Assembly (NCBI GenBank): GCA_037127255.1
Contig: JBANSL010000004.1
Location: 85,208,627-85,272,626, forward strand
Length of the DNA: 64,000 bases
Direction of reading: 5' to 3'
DNA from: Persicaria tinctoria
Lineage: Eukaryota > Streptophyta > Magnoliopsida > Caryophyllales > Polygonaceae
In this document: positions 43,986-56,927 of the stretch, in pieces
Position numbering within the stretch: the first letter of the stretch is position 1
Layout of the letters: each line of letters opens with the position of its first letter
Notes under the pieces: generated by a model
Database searches by the model: none
What the model saw: only the letters and a program-made list of their open reading frames with translations
Told to the model about the DNA's origin: nothing
Program-made: the position numbers and the translations under genes

Positions 43986-44278
43986 TGAGCTTCACTCCAA
44001 AACCAGAAACTGAAAATTGGAGGGGTCTATGGAGGGAAAATTCAAGGCTGAGAAAACGATGAAGGCAAAGAGAGGATAAGTAGCAGCTCGTTTTCTCAAA
44101 TTTAATGGTTGAAATTTAAAATATATATACACATATTTTTATGACGACACAGCCGACACTGTAACAGATAATCATAATTCCGTGTAGTTCTATTTAATGG
44201 GATCCGATTATCCAAATTCATTTGAGCCATCACCCACACCAGCTCAGTCTTACTCGTTGCCCTTGCAACTCCCACAAA

Positions 44279-46980
44279 ATGAGAAGCCTGGATCCAGTAA
44301 TCCCGAGCCTCCTCATCGTCCTCCTCGTCGGCGGCCACTACTGGGCGCCGGTCGTGAGGGCCGTCGGGCCAGAGCTGGACACGGGAGGGCTGAGCAGAGA
44401 GAGCTTTCCGAAGGGGTTCGTGTTCGGAACAGCCACGTCGGCATACCAAGTGGAAGGGATGGCTCACGGGGACGGCCGTGGCCCTTCCATCTGGGACGCC
44501 TTCGCCAACATTCCCGGTAGGATCTGCAATTAATTACTTAATTATTACTCCGTACTATTATTAGGCATTAATCGAGGTTATTTTTATGAATTAATTAATG
44601 TGGGTTGGTTTGTTGAAATTGTTGGTGACAGGGGTGATAGCGAATAATGGATCGGCAAATGTCACCGTGGATCAGTACCACCATTACAAGGTCACTTCAT
44701 CCTTTTGGAAGTACTGGTTCGTTTTCAATTCTGGATTAGGGGTTTTGCATAACCAGGGAGACAGGGAGTGTGAATTGAGCAAAAACATTTCTGGATTAGC
44801 TTTAGGGTTCGGACCAACACTGCAAGGCCAAGTTTTTAATTGCCTCCCCCAATCTCCACAGTCTAGAATCGATCTGTTAGCTTTGTGAAACTGAAATTTG
44901 AATAATCCACCATCTCATTAAACTTGAAGGCGAATGAAATTTAGTACACGCCTTGCTAAATTGGTGTGAGGAATTTACAAAGAAACAAGGAGCTATGATG
45001 AATTGGGGGAAGGACCTTAAAACTGAGAAATGTAGCTAATTTGGTGTGAGGAATTTAAAAAAGCATTTTCATTTTTTGGCAAATCCTACTTGGTATGTTC
45101 TTTGATGAATGAAATTTGAGTTTAACATGGGGATCATTTTTGTTCTGACGCCGCCTGTTCTTATGGATTCAGGAAGATGTAGATATCATGCAAAACCTGC
45201 ACTTTGATGCGTATCGTTTCTCCATCTCGTGGTCACGGATCTTTCCAGGTTAATGGATTATTCATGTCAGTTCATGATTTTTACTTAAGAAATGCATTTG
45301 ACAATGGATTCATTGGTTATACAGAAGGATCCGGGAAGGTAAATTGGAAGGGAGTTGCATACTACAATAGATTGATCAACTATTTGCTTGAGAAAGGTAC
45401 CTTGGAATCTCCCAATTTGACTGTTAAGTAACCTAGTTGATTTATTCTCATCTGTTTCTTTCCTTTTAGGCATAACTCCGTATGCAAACCTTTACCACTA
45501 CGATCTTCCTCTAGCATTGGAGAAGAAGTACATGGGCTTGTTAAGCCGAAGAGTTGTGTAAGTACCATGGCATTCAAAACTGTGACTGTCTTATTGCGAT
45601 CTGAATTCTAACAAACGAAATGGCGGGCTTTGCAGAAGAGACTTTGCTGATTATGCAGACTTCTGTTTCAAGACATTTGGGGACAGGGTGAAGAACTGGA
45701 TGACCTTCAACGAACCACGAGTCATTGCTGCTCTTGGCTATGACAATGGCCTTCATGCTCCTGGAAGGTGCTCCAAAGCGTATGGAAATTGCAGTGCTGG
45801 GAACTCCGCTACTGAACCTTACATTGCGGCGCACAATTTGATTTTATCTCATGCAGCTGCGGTTCAGAGATATAGAGAAAAGTACCAAGTAAGAAGGTTC
45901 TTAATGGCCTATGGTATGTATGTTTTTAGAACACAAGATTTCAAACAGGGGTGTCCTTTTTTATTTTGTAGGAACAACAAAAAGGGAGGATTGGAATTCT
46001 CTTGGACATTGTATGGTATGAGCCGCTTACCAGAGGGAAGGCGGACAATCTAGCTGCACAACGAGCTCGTGACTTCCACTTAGGATGGTTTATGGATCCA
46101 ATAGTGTATGGCGAGTACCCGAAAACAATGCAAGAGATTGTCAAGGAGAGGCTACCTAAATTCAGCGAAGAGGAGATTAAGATGGTAAAGGGCTCGGTTG
46201 ATTTTGTGGGCATCAACCAGTATACTAGTTTCTACATCTACAATCCACCTTCATTGAAGAAACCAAAGTCGATTGGTTACCAGGAGGAGTGGCGTGCCGG
46301 ATTTGCCTGTATGATATTCACTCCTTCGCATGATTAGCTTGTTACTGACTTTCACTCTTACTCGCTCACTTTTCGTATCTGTCAATGGTGCAGATGAGAA
46401 GAATGGAGTACCAATCGGTCCAAGGGTAACATAATTCCTGCATTTGTTGTGGCTTATTGTTGCACAAAATCGTCTCTCTTATATTTCGTAATGTTGCAGG
46501 CAAACTCATACTGGCTCTATGAAGTTCCATGGGGTATTTACAAGACAATAACATATGTAAAAGAGCGGTATGGTAATACAACCATATTCTTATCCGAAAA
46601 TGGTAAGGAACATCTCGTTCAAGTGTCTAATTGATCCAACTACTAAGCAATTTGTTCAACGCTTCATCAGTCATGTGCATTGTATTGTAGGTATGGATGA
46701 CCCGGGAAATGTCACCCTTCCTAAGGGGTTGCACGACACCGAGAGGATCAACTTCTACAAAAACTACCTGATTGAACTCAAGAAGGCGATTGACGAGGGA
46801 GCCAATGTGATAGGATACTTTGCGTGGTCATTGTTGGACAACTTCGAGTGGAGATTAGGGTATACCTCAAGATTTGGGATAGTGTATGTTGATTTCAAAA
46901 CCCTGAAGAGGCACCCAAAGATGTCTGCCTACTGGTTTAAGAGAGTACTCGAGGGGAAACAAGAAGTAGAGCAAGTTTAA
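44279..46980 (+). CDS. Beta-glucosidase, glycoside hydrolase family 1 (BGLU44-like)
   Basis: Ten exons: 44279-44516, 44632-44690, 45173-45248, 45325-45396, 45470-45557, 45636-45888, 45972-46308, 46394-46425, 46500-46602 and 46691-46980, 515 aa, normal for the family. A signal peptide (residues 1-28) precedes [18 protein letters not shown]. The acid/base glutamate is in TFNEP (about residue 204) and the nucleophile in LSENG (about 418), so both catalytic residues are intact. [13 protein letters not shown], the [19 protein letters not shown] loop and [20 protein letters not shown] place it with Arabidopsis BGLU43/44, whose relatives hydrolyse beta-mannosides and beta-glucosides in the wall or apoplast. 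Substrate is otherwise not readable. The ATG at 44279 follows cacaaa and is the only one that yields a signal peptide. Confidence 0.93.
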
Positions 46981-47395
46981 AGATGGAATGATTCACCCCC
47001 TTGAACGTACTTTTCCTCAAGTTGAATAAAAACCCTTCCTGTTTTACTGCAGCTGAGAGATAAATTTACATGAACTTGCCTTGTTTTCACAAATTGATAA
47101 GCCACAAATATGAGAAATTGCTTTTAAAAAAGCTACAGTAAGCTCTATTATTGGAAGCTTTGACTGGTAGAGTTACTAGAATAGAGATCATCAATCAAGA
47201 CATTGGCTTCCCATCTCATTGTTGGGATTAAAATTGTTGATCACATCTTCCCATTTGTTGTCTGCGAGTGTACTCGTTCGGTAAAATTCGTTATTTTATA
47301 GTGTTTATTTTGTTCAAAAAAAATACTGCCTTTATAATGATTTTACTAATTGGTTAGTTATAGTTTTTTTGGTTTGGTACACTGCCAAAAATGAA

Positions 47396-47990
47396 CATGA
47401 CACAGCAACTACAAGTAAGCAGAAACAAAAGGAAAGGCCAAAGCCACACTCCAAAAGGAAAAGAACAAAATGGGAGCCTCCGCCCCAGGATACATACAAA
47501 CTAAACTTTGATGGAGCCTTATCGACAGATAATAACGGTTCATATGGATTTGTCATACGAGAGTACGAGACCATAAGGGAACGCCGATCTATGGGGGATC
47601 AGGCCGCTCGCCTCTCTCCTCGGTTTGTGGCCGTGAAAGCCTTGGTCTTTGGAAAGGCCTCCTAGCTGCAAAGGACCTCAATATTAGGAAAATAATAATT
47701 GAGGGAGACAATATTACCATCATCAAATGTCTTAAAGGTTTAAAGAAGCTTTCTGCAGACTGTGAAATGATTGTCTCTGACAGTCTAGTCTTGCTGGGCT
47801 TCTTCGATTCTGTTGAGATTCGTCATGTTTATCGGGAAGCAAATATGGTAGCAGATAGATTACCTCACTTTAATTTCGCTTTCCATCAGATTGTACTACT
47901 TGACGACTCTTTCCTGCATAGTCTCATCCGTAATGATGCTCTTGGCGGATAGAACTGAGTTCTATAGCCAAATTTTTTCCGGTTAAAAAA
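47396..47990 (+). pseudogene. Orphan RNase H domain retrocopy with poly(A) tail
   Basis: KWEPPPQDTYKLNFDGALS and YGFVIREYE in one frame continue in another with RKIIIEGDNITIIKCL, then VEIRHVYREANMVADRLPH and SLIRNDALGG, a complete but frameshifted plant LINE-type RNase H domain. About 40 bp after the stop at 47952 comes an A-rich tail (47980-47990). No reverse transcriptase precedes it, so it is a 5'-truncated LINE insertion or a retrocopy of an RNase H-only transcript. Confidence 0.7.
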
Positions 47991-47999
47991 AAAAAGTAA

Positions 48000-49083
48000 A
48001 AAAGGACGTTGCATAATAATAATAATAAATTATAGTTATAATTATATATTTCTTATTTGCTTTTAAAAAAGTTAGAATAATAGTACTAGATAATGAAATG
48101 CACATTGGAAATGATAAGTTTGATACTTCAATCTTCACAACCCATCAACTTATATATTAATACATGCAACGTACTTATTATATTCAACTTTAGAGGAGAA
48201 ACGTTATTCTTTTACATTTCAACAACTTCGGTACTTTTTTTACATCTCAATAACCTCGGTAGTCACAATGTCACGTCATTCTCAATCTTATTCCTCCTTT
48301 AAATTAAGGAAAGTTGCAAATATAAACATTGAGAGTTCACCTGAACTTGTTAGCTTTTCAATACACTTATCTCACTTTTTTTTTATACAAGGTAAGAGTT
48401 TGGTTGGTGTCAGACTCTGTTAACCCATCAGCATTTCAATCTGAATCTGAGACTGAAACGCTTTTGTTAATGCATGGTCTAGGTGTCTGACGCTGCTAAG
48501 GATACTGTGGTGACTGAGACTACAACAGAAGGGAAGGAGAAGGTCCCACCAGTGGAGGGTGTGCGAGGCAAGAAGTCGAGTGTACTTTGTTGCTCAAAAG
48601 TCAAAATTTGTAGGATGTTATAATCTCCGTTGGTCAGTAGTTGTAGAATTTTATGACATTGGTTGGTCAGTAGATATTAGTCTTTTATGCTCAAAACTTT
48701 GTTTATGAACGGACTTGGTTTTGAAATGTTTCAATAGAAATACATAAGTAGTTGTTAAATAAATAAACAAAAGGATCTTACAACAGAGATAATGCATAAA
48801 CTTCGAAATTGTTTCCATAACATCACGCAAAAGTAATCGTTAGACAACTGAGCACGACCTCTCTCCCACTGCTTGCATTGCATCGATTGACTTTTTCTAA
48901 GTAATCAACACTCCACTTGGGCTCATTACGCAATACTTACCATGCATGTTCTTCTCTAAATCGCTTCTCATCACTCTTAAAGTATAGAGTTTATGTGCCC
49001 TCATGAGGACATCATTATTGGACTCACCATATGTTCTCAAACTTAATTAGATACATTAAAGGTGATTTTTTTTTCCATCGTGC
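48000..49083. other. AT-rich spacer
   Basis: A short (aat)n run near 48018 is the only repeat. No gene was recognised. Confidence 0.4.
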
Positions 49084-49560
49084 CTACATTTTGATATTTC
49101 TCTTTTTCACTTGGTGTGGTTTCCTATACTTCTCATAGAAAGCTCCAATCCTAGCCAAACATGCTTGCGAGTCTTGGTCTGTGTTGGTGATCACATTAGT
49201 GGAGATGTTAATAAAAACGTTAACTAGGAGATTGTCGTCTTCCACGTCCCAATAGGCGCGAGGATGACGAACTTCATCAACACCTTCTGCAACTTCACTA
49301 AAACCATGAGCACCACCACCTCGACCACGAGAACCGCCACTACCACCTGTTGAGGAGTCGCCAACACCGAGTTGGGTGCTATATGTTGGGATCGATTGGG
49401 AGTGTTGTGCATTTTCAATTCCAGAAGTGACTGAGGTATAATTTTCTGTGTTTGAAGAGAGAATTTGTGAGTAATATGTCATATTGTATTTAGAAGAAAG
49501 TGACATATTACCCAAGCTAGAGAAGAAGAGATTATCAGAAGGATTTTGGGATGGATCCAT
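49084..49560 (-). pseudogene. PIF/Harbinger ORF1-like (Myb/SANT-like) fragment
   Basis: 158 aa from the ATG at 49560: a Ser/Asn-rich N-terminus, a Gly/Arg stretch (GGSGGSRGRGGGAHG), then WDVEDDNLLVNVFINISTNV and ARIGAFYEKYRKPHQVKKR. This is the start of the trihelix/Myb-like domain found in Harbinger ORF1 proteins and in plant proteins often labelled glutathione S-transferase T3-like. The residue before the ARIGAFY motif that is normally Trp is missing, and the protein ends right after it, so the domain is truncated. A hAT element is inserted 39 bp upstream of the ATG. Confidence 0.65.
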
Positions 49561-49598
49561 GATGGTGAAGAAGAGAAGTGGTGTGTGCTGCTCTCTTG

Positions 49599-50283
49599 TA
49601 GACCCGAGCATGGGTCGGGCCGGACAGGCCGAGCCTCGATCAAAATTTCAGCCCATTACCCCGAGCAGGGCTTGGGCGAGGCCCGGTATTAGGGTCTAGT
49701 GTCTTGTCCAAGACCACCCTCTTTGTCGGGTCGGGCCACCCACCGGGCCAAGCGGGTCTAGCATCTCAAATTCGTTTTTTGTCCAAAATCGAACTAAAAA
49801 AAGTGGCAAATCACAACATTGTATAAATACTTTCAAATGCAAGGCAAATCTGGAAAAATATTAGTTTACTAACAAATGTAAAATCAACGCTATAATGTAC
49901 CAATACTTTCAAGCGACACTTGAGCTATGTGAGAGAGAGCATTTAGGGTTTTATTTCTCAATTGGATTTGATTTTGAAGATGAGAGCGTTTATGATCGAG
50001 AACAGTTACCACTTAGCAGTAGTATGATACTGGTAATATAGTTATAAATTATAGAAATTATGTATATATTTTTACAATACTCTACATAACTTATATAATT
50101 ATAATTATATATAATATTATTATAAAACCTGGCCGGGCCTGTTGGCCCGCTTCGACTTCACCCTCTGCCCAAGCCCGACCCTCTGGGCCTACCGGGCCGG
50201 GCCCGTCGACCCGCTTGGGGCAACTACTCTGTCCATGCCCGCATATTTTTCTGGGCGGGTTGGTCCATGTTTGCTCAGATCTA
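49599..50283. mobile_element. Non-autonomous hAT element
   Basis: 685 bp. The ends TAGACCCGAGCA and the complement of tgctcagatcta form terminal inverted repeats, and the exact 8-bp duplication CTCTCTTG lies at 49591-49598 and 50284-50291. Both subterminal regions are rich in gggcc/ggcccg motifs and the core is AT-rich, like the element at 30505. No transposase. Confidence 0.88.
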
Positions 50284-50291
50284 CTCTCTTG

Positions 50292-51258
50292 GTAATGATA
50301 TGTATTTATATGCAAAAGTGTTCATATCAACTTTCACATATCAACAAGTATTTTTTAATAATTAATTATTTCATATTCTTACATTCTTTATTCTTCAAAA
50401 GTCTTCCATAATTATAATTTAATTTTTCGGATCATTTTTTGCATATTTATAATCAAAGAGAAATATTTTTTTTTAAATATAATCAAACATATTCAAAATT
50501 GATGTCAACATGTAAATAAAAATGAATATAGTATTATGGTAATATTTTCTTACATATTTAACACCAAAATTTAAATTTAAACATGTAAATTAAATTTGCA
50601 CAACAAACAATCACAATCATCCATCTTAAGCCACGTGTTGTGTCGGCCATGCAGCTGGTCAACCTGCAGATGAATCCCTTCTCGACACGTGTCCCCTTCC
50701 TCTGATTTCTTGAAACGAGGTACAATACCTAAACGTGGCGTTTTTAGCTTCAAGCGATGCATGCGACATCGTTTTTTACCTTTACACTTTCGAAATTTTA
50801 CAATTGCCTCCGGCTATCCTAACACACTATTAATTACAAATACACCAAGTATAAAAAAGTTTCTCATATCTCTCTAGTATCCATACACCAATGTTTAATA
50901 TTTTTTTTTAGGAACTTATTAGGAGGATCTACTTCCCTCAACATTAGCCAAGGAGTAGGCCTTCTCATTCAAAGCGTTGAATCAACGTAAATTAGTAAAT
51001 GTGTTATCGGGTCAATAATGTAATATCAATTGCAAAAAAGAAAAAGAAAAAGAAAAAAAAAAAGTGGGCCCCACCTAAGTGTGAAAACTTTGACTGGTGT
51101 GCTTTAGTTAGGCGACTTTAGGGGGCACTCAATCTCAGACTCCCGTGTTACTCTTTGCAACCACTTCCTTTCTTCCATTGCCCTCAATCTCACCACCCAC
51201 AATCATTCATCGCCCGCCTTCACGGCACCACCACTATCACCGCTGCACCTCCCCGCCT
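50292..51258. other. Spacer and promoter region of the ADR1-type gene
   Basis: Mostly AT-rich. aggaacttattaggagg near 50911 is shared with 29436-29452, suggesting a common transposon end. A ttgac W-box core lies near 51090, compatible with WRKY regulation of the downstream gene. A purine-rich run covers 51035-51064. Confidence 0.4.
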
Positions 51259-54230
51259 ATGGGGGTGACTGACCTCCTCGCCGGCGAGATCACCACCGAG
51301 CTCCTCAAGCAACTCGTCAACGTCGTCCAGAAGTCCTCCTTCTGCCGAGAGACCGCCGAGGAGCTCATCAGCCATGTCAACGACCTCTACCCCATCTTCC
51401 AAGAGATCAAGAAGACCGGTGTCGACCTCTCTCCTTTCCGTAGGTCACAGCTCGACTTTCTCTCTGGCCTGCTCCGCGAGGGCCTCGACCTCTCCCGCGA
51501 GATCCTCCACTCCCGCCGTTGGCACCTCTACAAGAACGCCCAGCTATCGAGGAAGATGGAGAAGCTCGAGAAGCGCGTGTCGGCGTTCATTCAGGGGCCG
51601 ATGCAGGCTCACTTGCTCGCTGATGTCCATCACTTGAGGTTCGAAACGACCGAGCGATTCGACCGGTTGGAGGAGTCCTCGCGCCGGATCGAGCACCGGC
51701 TTGTCGGCTTGCAGGCTGGAGCTGCTGCTGGAACTGGATTGGGGTGGCTGGAGGAGGAGATTGCGAGGATGGAGGAATCGGGAGAGAAATCCGAGGGTAA
51801 TTTGGGGAAGCACAGCGCTTCTATTGAGGTTGGGGTGAAGAACGTGAAACAGGTCCTGATGGGGAAGGAAGATGGAGTTTTAGGGATTTGTGGGATTGGT
51901 GGTAGTGGGAAAACTACTCTGGCCAAGGAGATCTGCAACGAAGATGATGTTAAACGTAAGTACTTTTACCAATTTCCCCTCTTTCAATGATCCAATTAAC
52001 TGTTCGATTCAGCAGTTAGGGTTATCCTTTGACTGATAAGTATATTGATTGAGAATTTGTTGCTGATTGGGGTGATTAACCCTCTGGCAGGTTACTTTGA
52101 GAATAAAATCCTATTCCTAACAGTGTCACAATCCCCCAACTTGGAGGCATTGAGGCTGAAGATATGGAGGTTTCTATCAGGAACCGAGTTCTTTGGTGTA
52201 CCAGCTACGAGTACGATTCCTCCATGGAACGTCCAGCGCGAGTGGAAGCTTGGAATCCGGAAGCTAGTTGTGTTGGACGATGTTTGGTCCCTCCAGGTGT
52301 TGGAGCACTTGGTTTTTAGGGTTCCTGGTTGCAAGACTCTGGTGATCTCGAGGTTTAAGTTCCCAACCGTCTTCAACCTAACCTATGAGGTGGAATTGTT
52401 GAAAGAAGATGAAGCTTTGAGTCTGTTCTGCATCTCTGCTTTTGGCCAGCCGACGATACCCTTCTCTGCTGATGAGAACTTGGTTAAGCAGGTAATTGAC
52501 AGCCGTTCATCTTTGGTTGTCTATGTATGATCAAGCCTATAGCAACTGCCGCTAACACAACAATATTGATTTTCTTTGATTAGATTGTAAGTGAATGCAA
52601 GGGGCTTCCTTTGGCCCTTAAAGTAGTTGGGGCATCGTTGCGCAACCAGCCTCTAATGTTCTGGATGAGCGCTAAGAATAGATTGTCGCGTGGTGAGCCT
52701 ATTTGCGAGTCTCACGAGATCAATTTGCTGGAACGTATGAAACCAAGCATTGGTTACTTACCGGAAAAGGTCAGGGATTGTTTCTTGGACATGGCTGTCT
52801 TTCCCGAAGATAAGAAGATTCCCTTGGAGGCTTTGATCAACGTTTGGGGCGAGCTTCATGATATCAGTGACTTAGAAGCCTACGGCATTCTGGTTCAGCT
52901 TTCAGAGAAAAATCTTCTTACTTTGGTAAAAGATTCAGGGTATGTTATCTGACTTATTCTGCACTGAAACACTAAAAAACATTTCAGTATGCCATCAGTA
53001 GACTTTGTTAACAGTTAACCTCTTTCCTGTATATTTTCCAGTGATGGCGACGAATTCAGCAGTTCTTCTGAGATATATGTGACCCAACATGATGTATTGA
53101 GGGATCTAGCTCTTCATTTGAGCAGTCAAGACAGTGTTCATCAACGAAGAAGACTTATGATGCCTAAAAGAGAAGAAAGGCTACCGAAGGAATGGGAAAG
53201 GAGCGTGGATGAACCATTCAATGCCAAGATTGTCTCACTTCAGACAGGTATTGCTTCTACCAGTATGGTGTTCCATTTGTGTGCTTATATCACTTGCTGA
53301 TGATATACATGACGAAGTTGCTTATGATTTACATGCTTGGTTCTAGTCTGACTTGCTTCTAGAAATTACTAATTTCAATCTTTTGCTATATATGTAGGGA
53401 AAATGGAGGAAAGGGACTGGTTGTCCCTGGATTTTCCCAAGGCCGAAGTGCTCATATTGAACTTCTCGTCAAGCGAATACTTCTTACCCCCCTTCGTAAG
53501 CAACATGCCGAAGCTTAGATCACTCATATTAATCAATCATAGCACGTCTCATGCTATCCTCCATAACCTTTCCGTATTCACTCAAATGCAAAACTTGAGA
53601 AGCATTTGGTTAGAAGGCATTTGTGTTCCTCAGTTACCCAAATCCACTGTATTGCTGGACAAAACGCATAAACTCTCTCTGATCCTTTGCAAGATGGATA
53701 GCCACTCGGATCCTTCAGTTGTGGATCTGCCTTGGGTTTTTCCCAACCTCACCGAGCTCACAATCGATCACTGCATCGATCTGAAACACCTCCCAAAGAG
53801 CATCTGTTGGCTGAACTCTCTGACGAGCCTGAGCGTCACCAACTGCCACAGCTTGCTCGACCTGCCAGCCGACATGGGCATGCTAGATTCCCTCCAAACC
53901 CTCCGGCTCTGCGCCTGCCCTAAGCTAAAATTCCTCCCACCCGGGATCACCCAGCTGGTCTGGCTCAAGTACCTCAACATCTCCCAGTGCCTGAACTTGA
54001 CAAGCCTGCCAGAAGGCATCGGCAGGCTCATGAGCTTAGAGAAGATTGATATGAGAGATTGCCCCCGCATCAACAGCCTGCCCAACTCTGTGGCCTTGTT
54101 GCAGGCGCTACGCCGTGTCGATTGCGATGAGGAGATCTCTTGTCTGTGGAAAGACCATGAGAAGGCCCTCCCAAAGCTTCACATCCAGGTCCCAGAGGAG
54201 AATTTTACTCTAGACTGGCTAAGAGACTGA
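51259..54230 (+). CDS. ADR1: ADR1-type helper NLR (RPW8-NB-ARC-LRR)
   Basis: Five exons: 51259-51955, 52091-52491, 52584-52939, 53042-53247 and 53398-54230, 830 aa, full length for ADR1. The ATG at 51259 (MGVTDLLAGEITTELLKQL) matches the family start; the longer upstream frame is 5' UTR. Order: RPW8-type coiled coil (about 1-150); NB-ARC with P-loop GIGGSGKT (about 212-219), kinase-2 LVVLDDVW (about 290), GLPLALKV (about 371) and QHD in place of MHD (about 498), as usual for this clade; then leucine-rich repeats (about 575-830), ending ENFTLDWLRD. ADR1 proteins act downstream of sensor NLRs with EDS1/SAG101-PAD4 type partners, forming membrane channels that trigger immunity. All nucleotide-binding motifs are intact. 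It stands alone here, with no sensor NLR nearby. Confidence 0.95.
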
Positions 54231-54879
54231 TCTTGGTTAGGTCAAAATCTGATAATTCATTGGTTCTTGCTGTAAATAGTTTTTACCCCATGACCAGTAG
54301 GACTGGAATGAGATGGTCTAAATACTTTAATCTGCAGTAACTTACATAGGGTATACAGTAAGTAGGTCAAGAGTATATGTACTGATGATCATGTATGCAC
54401 TAAAAGTGTCTTTTTTTTACTCTTGTAGTAGAAAGCATCAGTTGAAAGCTAAACAAAGGTGTCTCCTTTATCAGTACACTGGATGAATAACACAGCTTCC
54501 AGAAGCTAAGTGTTCAAGTGGGGTATTTGTATGGCTGACATTTGAGGGCGATTGGGTTGGGTCCAGAAACCGCGTGAGGGGGTGGGTGTTCAATTTGGAT
54601 GGTGTTGACCGTTGACCGTCTTTAAAGATTCCAATAGACAAATAAATTCTGGCTATGCATTATCACTTTGAGGTCAATCAATGGGTTTAAGGATTTAAAA
54701 TACGTTTGGTGTTGTTATGTAAATATTAGATATTGGATATTAGGCAATATCTGACATCTAGTATTTGTTAAGTGATACGAAGTATTATCTAGTGGTTCGT
54801 ATCTCAAGATATCAAATAATATCCGATATTGAACGATGTTGTTATTTGTTAACTTCATCTACTGGCTGATCTTGTAGAT
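54231..54879. other. 3' flank of the ADR1-type gene
   Basis: Likely 3' UTR followed by AT-rich spacer. Nothing else recognised. Confidence 0.4.
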
Positions 54880-55224
54880 AGTGGCGGATCCTAAAACGTT
54901 TAATTGAGATGGCGAAAAATTGATCCTCTAATTTTTTTCCAAAAAAAATCATCACTACTTGAAATTTTCGGGTTTAATTATAGTATTAAGTTATTAAGTT
55001 TAAAAAATTATGAGTATGATAGAAGTGTATTAATATGGTAAATGATGTGAAAAATAATTTATATCGCTTCAGTTTTGAAACGTTTATGACTTTTTACTTA
55101 GTTATCGAATTTGAGCTTATAATATATCAAATCGAAACTATTGACGAGAGTAATATGTATATTAAATTTCATTTTTTATGGGGGGCGACTGCCACCCCTG
55201 GTCCTTTAAAGGATCCGCCCCTGC
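54880..55224. mobile_element. Small DNA transposon with AGTGGCGGATCC-type ends
   Basis: About 345 bp between agtggcggatcc (54880) and the complement of ggatccgcccct (ending near 55222). The interior is AT-rich and non-coding. A clear target duplication was not found, so the exact limits are uncertain. The same kind of terminus occurs at 33473. Confidence 0.55.
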
Positions 55225-55225
55225 T

Positions 55226-55345
55226 GTCATTGGGGGATTTGAGGCTGAGGTTGCAGTCTGCAAGATTGTTTTGACTATTGGTCCTATGATTCAAAGGAGA
55301 CTGGGTATGTTGGCCTTAAGAATCAGGGAGCAACATGTTACATAA
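55226..55345 (+). pseudogene. Fragment of a UBP12/13-type ubiquitin protease gene
   Basis: Two overlapping frames give FEAEVAVCKIV and then YDSKETGYVGLKNQGATCYI, which is the conserved start of the catalytic domain of plant ubiquitin-specific proteases 12/13 including the catalytic-Cys box. One frameshift separates the pieces, and similarity stops after NSL. A short captured or left-over gene fragment directly next to the transposon at 54880; non-functional. Confidence 0.7.
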
Positions 55346-56922
55346 ATTCCCTCCGTCAAAGGTTTACATTATCGAAGCTGGTGCTATGGGGTGTGAGTTT
55401 TTCTACTGACAGTTGGAAAATCATTGAGGAGGAAGAAAATGCAGTGACTAAAGAGCCTGAATGCTTCTCCATAGCTCAAAGTCTGGATAAACCTGTAGCT
55501 GGATAGGCCCAAGCCCATTTGTTTGTCAAAATTGGATCTTAGCCCACCCAAGTATAACCCAATCTTATCTTTTAAACAAACCGAACCGGAAAAATTAAAA
55601 CAAAATGCCGGACCGGACCAGAAACAAACAAAATAGAAAACCTGTTACTCTTCATCTCCCTCCCCAAAACTCTACCGCTCGAAACGGAAGAGAAAAAGGG
55701 GAGGGAAGGGGCTGCCGCCGGCGAAGGTGTCCGGCTACCCCTTTAACACAACCTAAGTTCAAAATCGAAGGGAGAAATGAAAGGATCTCACGGAAAGTTC
55801 TCGAGTTCGTCGGAGAGTCGTCGGAGGTGTTCGTCGGGGTTCATTCCGCTTGTTGGAGACGATAGACTGGCCTAGAACGAAGGAAGAGTTATAAAAGGCC
55901 TGGCCTTTATAGTGTTTTTTATCAAAAGAAAGAGGGAAAGAGTACCTTCAACGGAAAAGGGCATGGCGGCGTCGGCTCCACTTCGATTTGTTCCTGGCTG
56001 CTGCTTGGAAATTTGGAGGAAGGGTTGGCTAGGGTTTGTGTGGGCTATGTCTGGAGGACGGCTGCATTTGCCATTTGGGTTCAAAATTTCAAATGAGGGG
56101 GAGAGGCCAGCTTGGAGATAATTGCAGTTGTAGGTTTCCGATTTTACACTGCGTACCGTCCAGCCCTGCTGCTACTCCTTTTCTTCTTCTATCTTTTCTT
56201 CTTTTTTCTTTTCTTTTTTTCTTTCAAAAGTTTGTTGTAGCCCGAATTAATTGAGCATCGACAATTTTAAAGTATTTTGGTTAATTAACAGAATTTACAT
56301 TGTAGCATTTTAAATAATAAAAAATTTCAATAAAATATCATATAAATTATATAATGATTATAATATAGCTAATTATTATTAGCTTTATGCAATGGTGCAA
56401 ATTGTGTTCACATAATTTTTAAGATATTTAATTTTAAATTCACCTTATTTTAAAAATATTATAAATAGTATAAAACAACATTTATTTATATTTATAATTA
56501 CGTCATCATTACTTTTTCATTTATTAAAATTTCACCTAATTTCCCATGCAAATTAAAACACAATTAAACATCATTTTGACAAAGAATAATTCAAAAAGAA
56601 CACATGCAAATTCATACCATCACCACCTCCGGCTGCCTTTGGAAAACCCTAGCCGCCATCAACATGTAGCACTACCACCACCTCCGGATGCCTTCTCGAT
56701 CGGCCGCGACCCACGCCTCCAAATCACCCACCATCACATCTTAGCACAACCCATGAAACAAAACCCTAGCCCACAAATCCTCCCCCAAAACCTTCCTAAA
56801 AACAAAAATCCAACCCTTTTAGAGATCTCCATCAGCGCTGCCCCTGCTCCGGCCGCCGCCGTCACTAATGGTGGTTCTCCGCTCCGGTGGCCTGTGCAGT
56901 GGTCCCACAAGCACCCACCATC
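55346..56922. other. Spacer with unassigned open frames
   Basis: Short plus-strand frames (55605-55865, 55963-56121, 56546-56932) show no recognisable domain. The last one is cut by the insertion at 56928. aggcccaagccca near 55506 resembles site II promoter motifs, so a weakly conserved gene start here cannot be excluded. Confidence 0.3.
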
Positions 56923-56927
56923 GTCGC

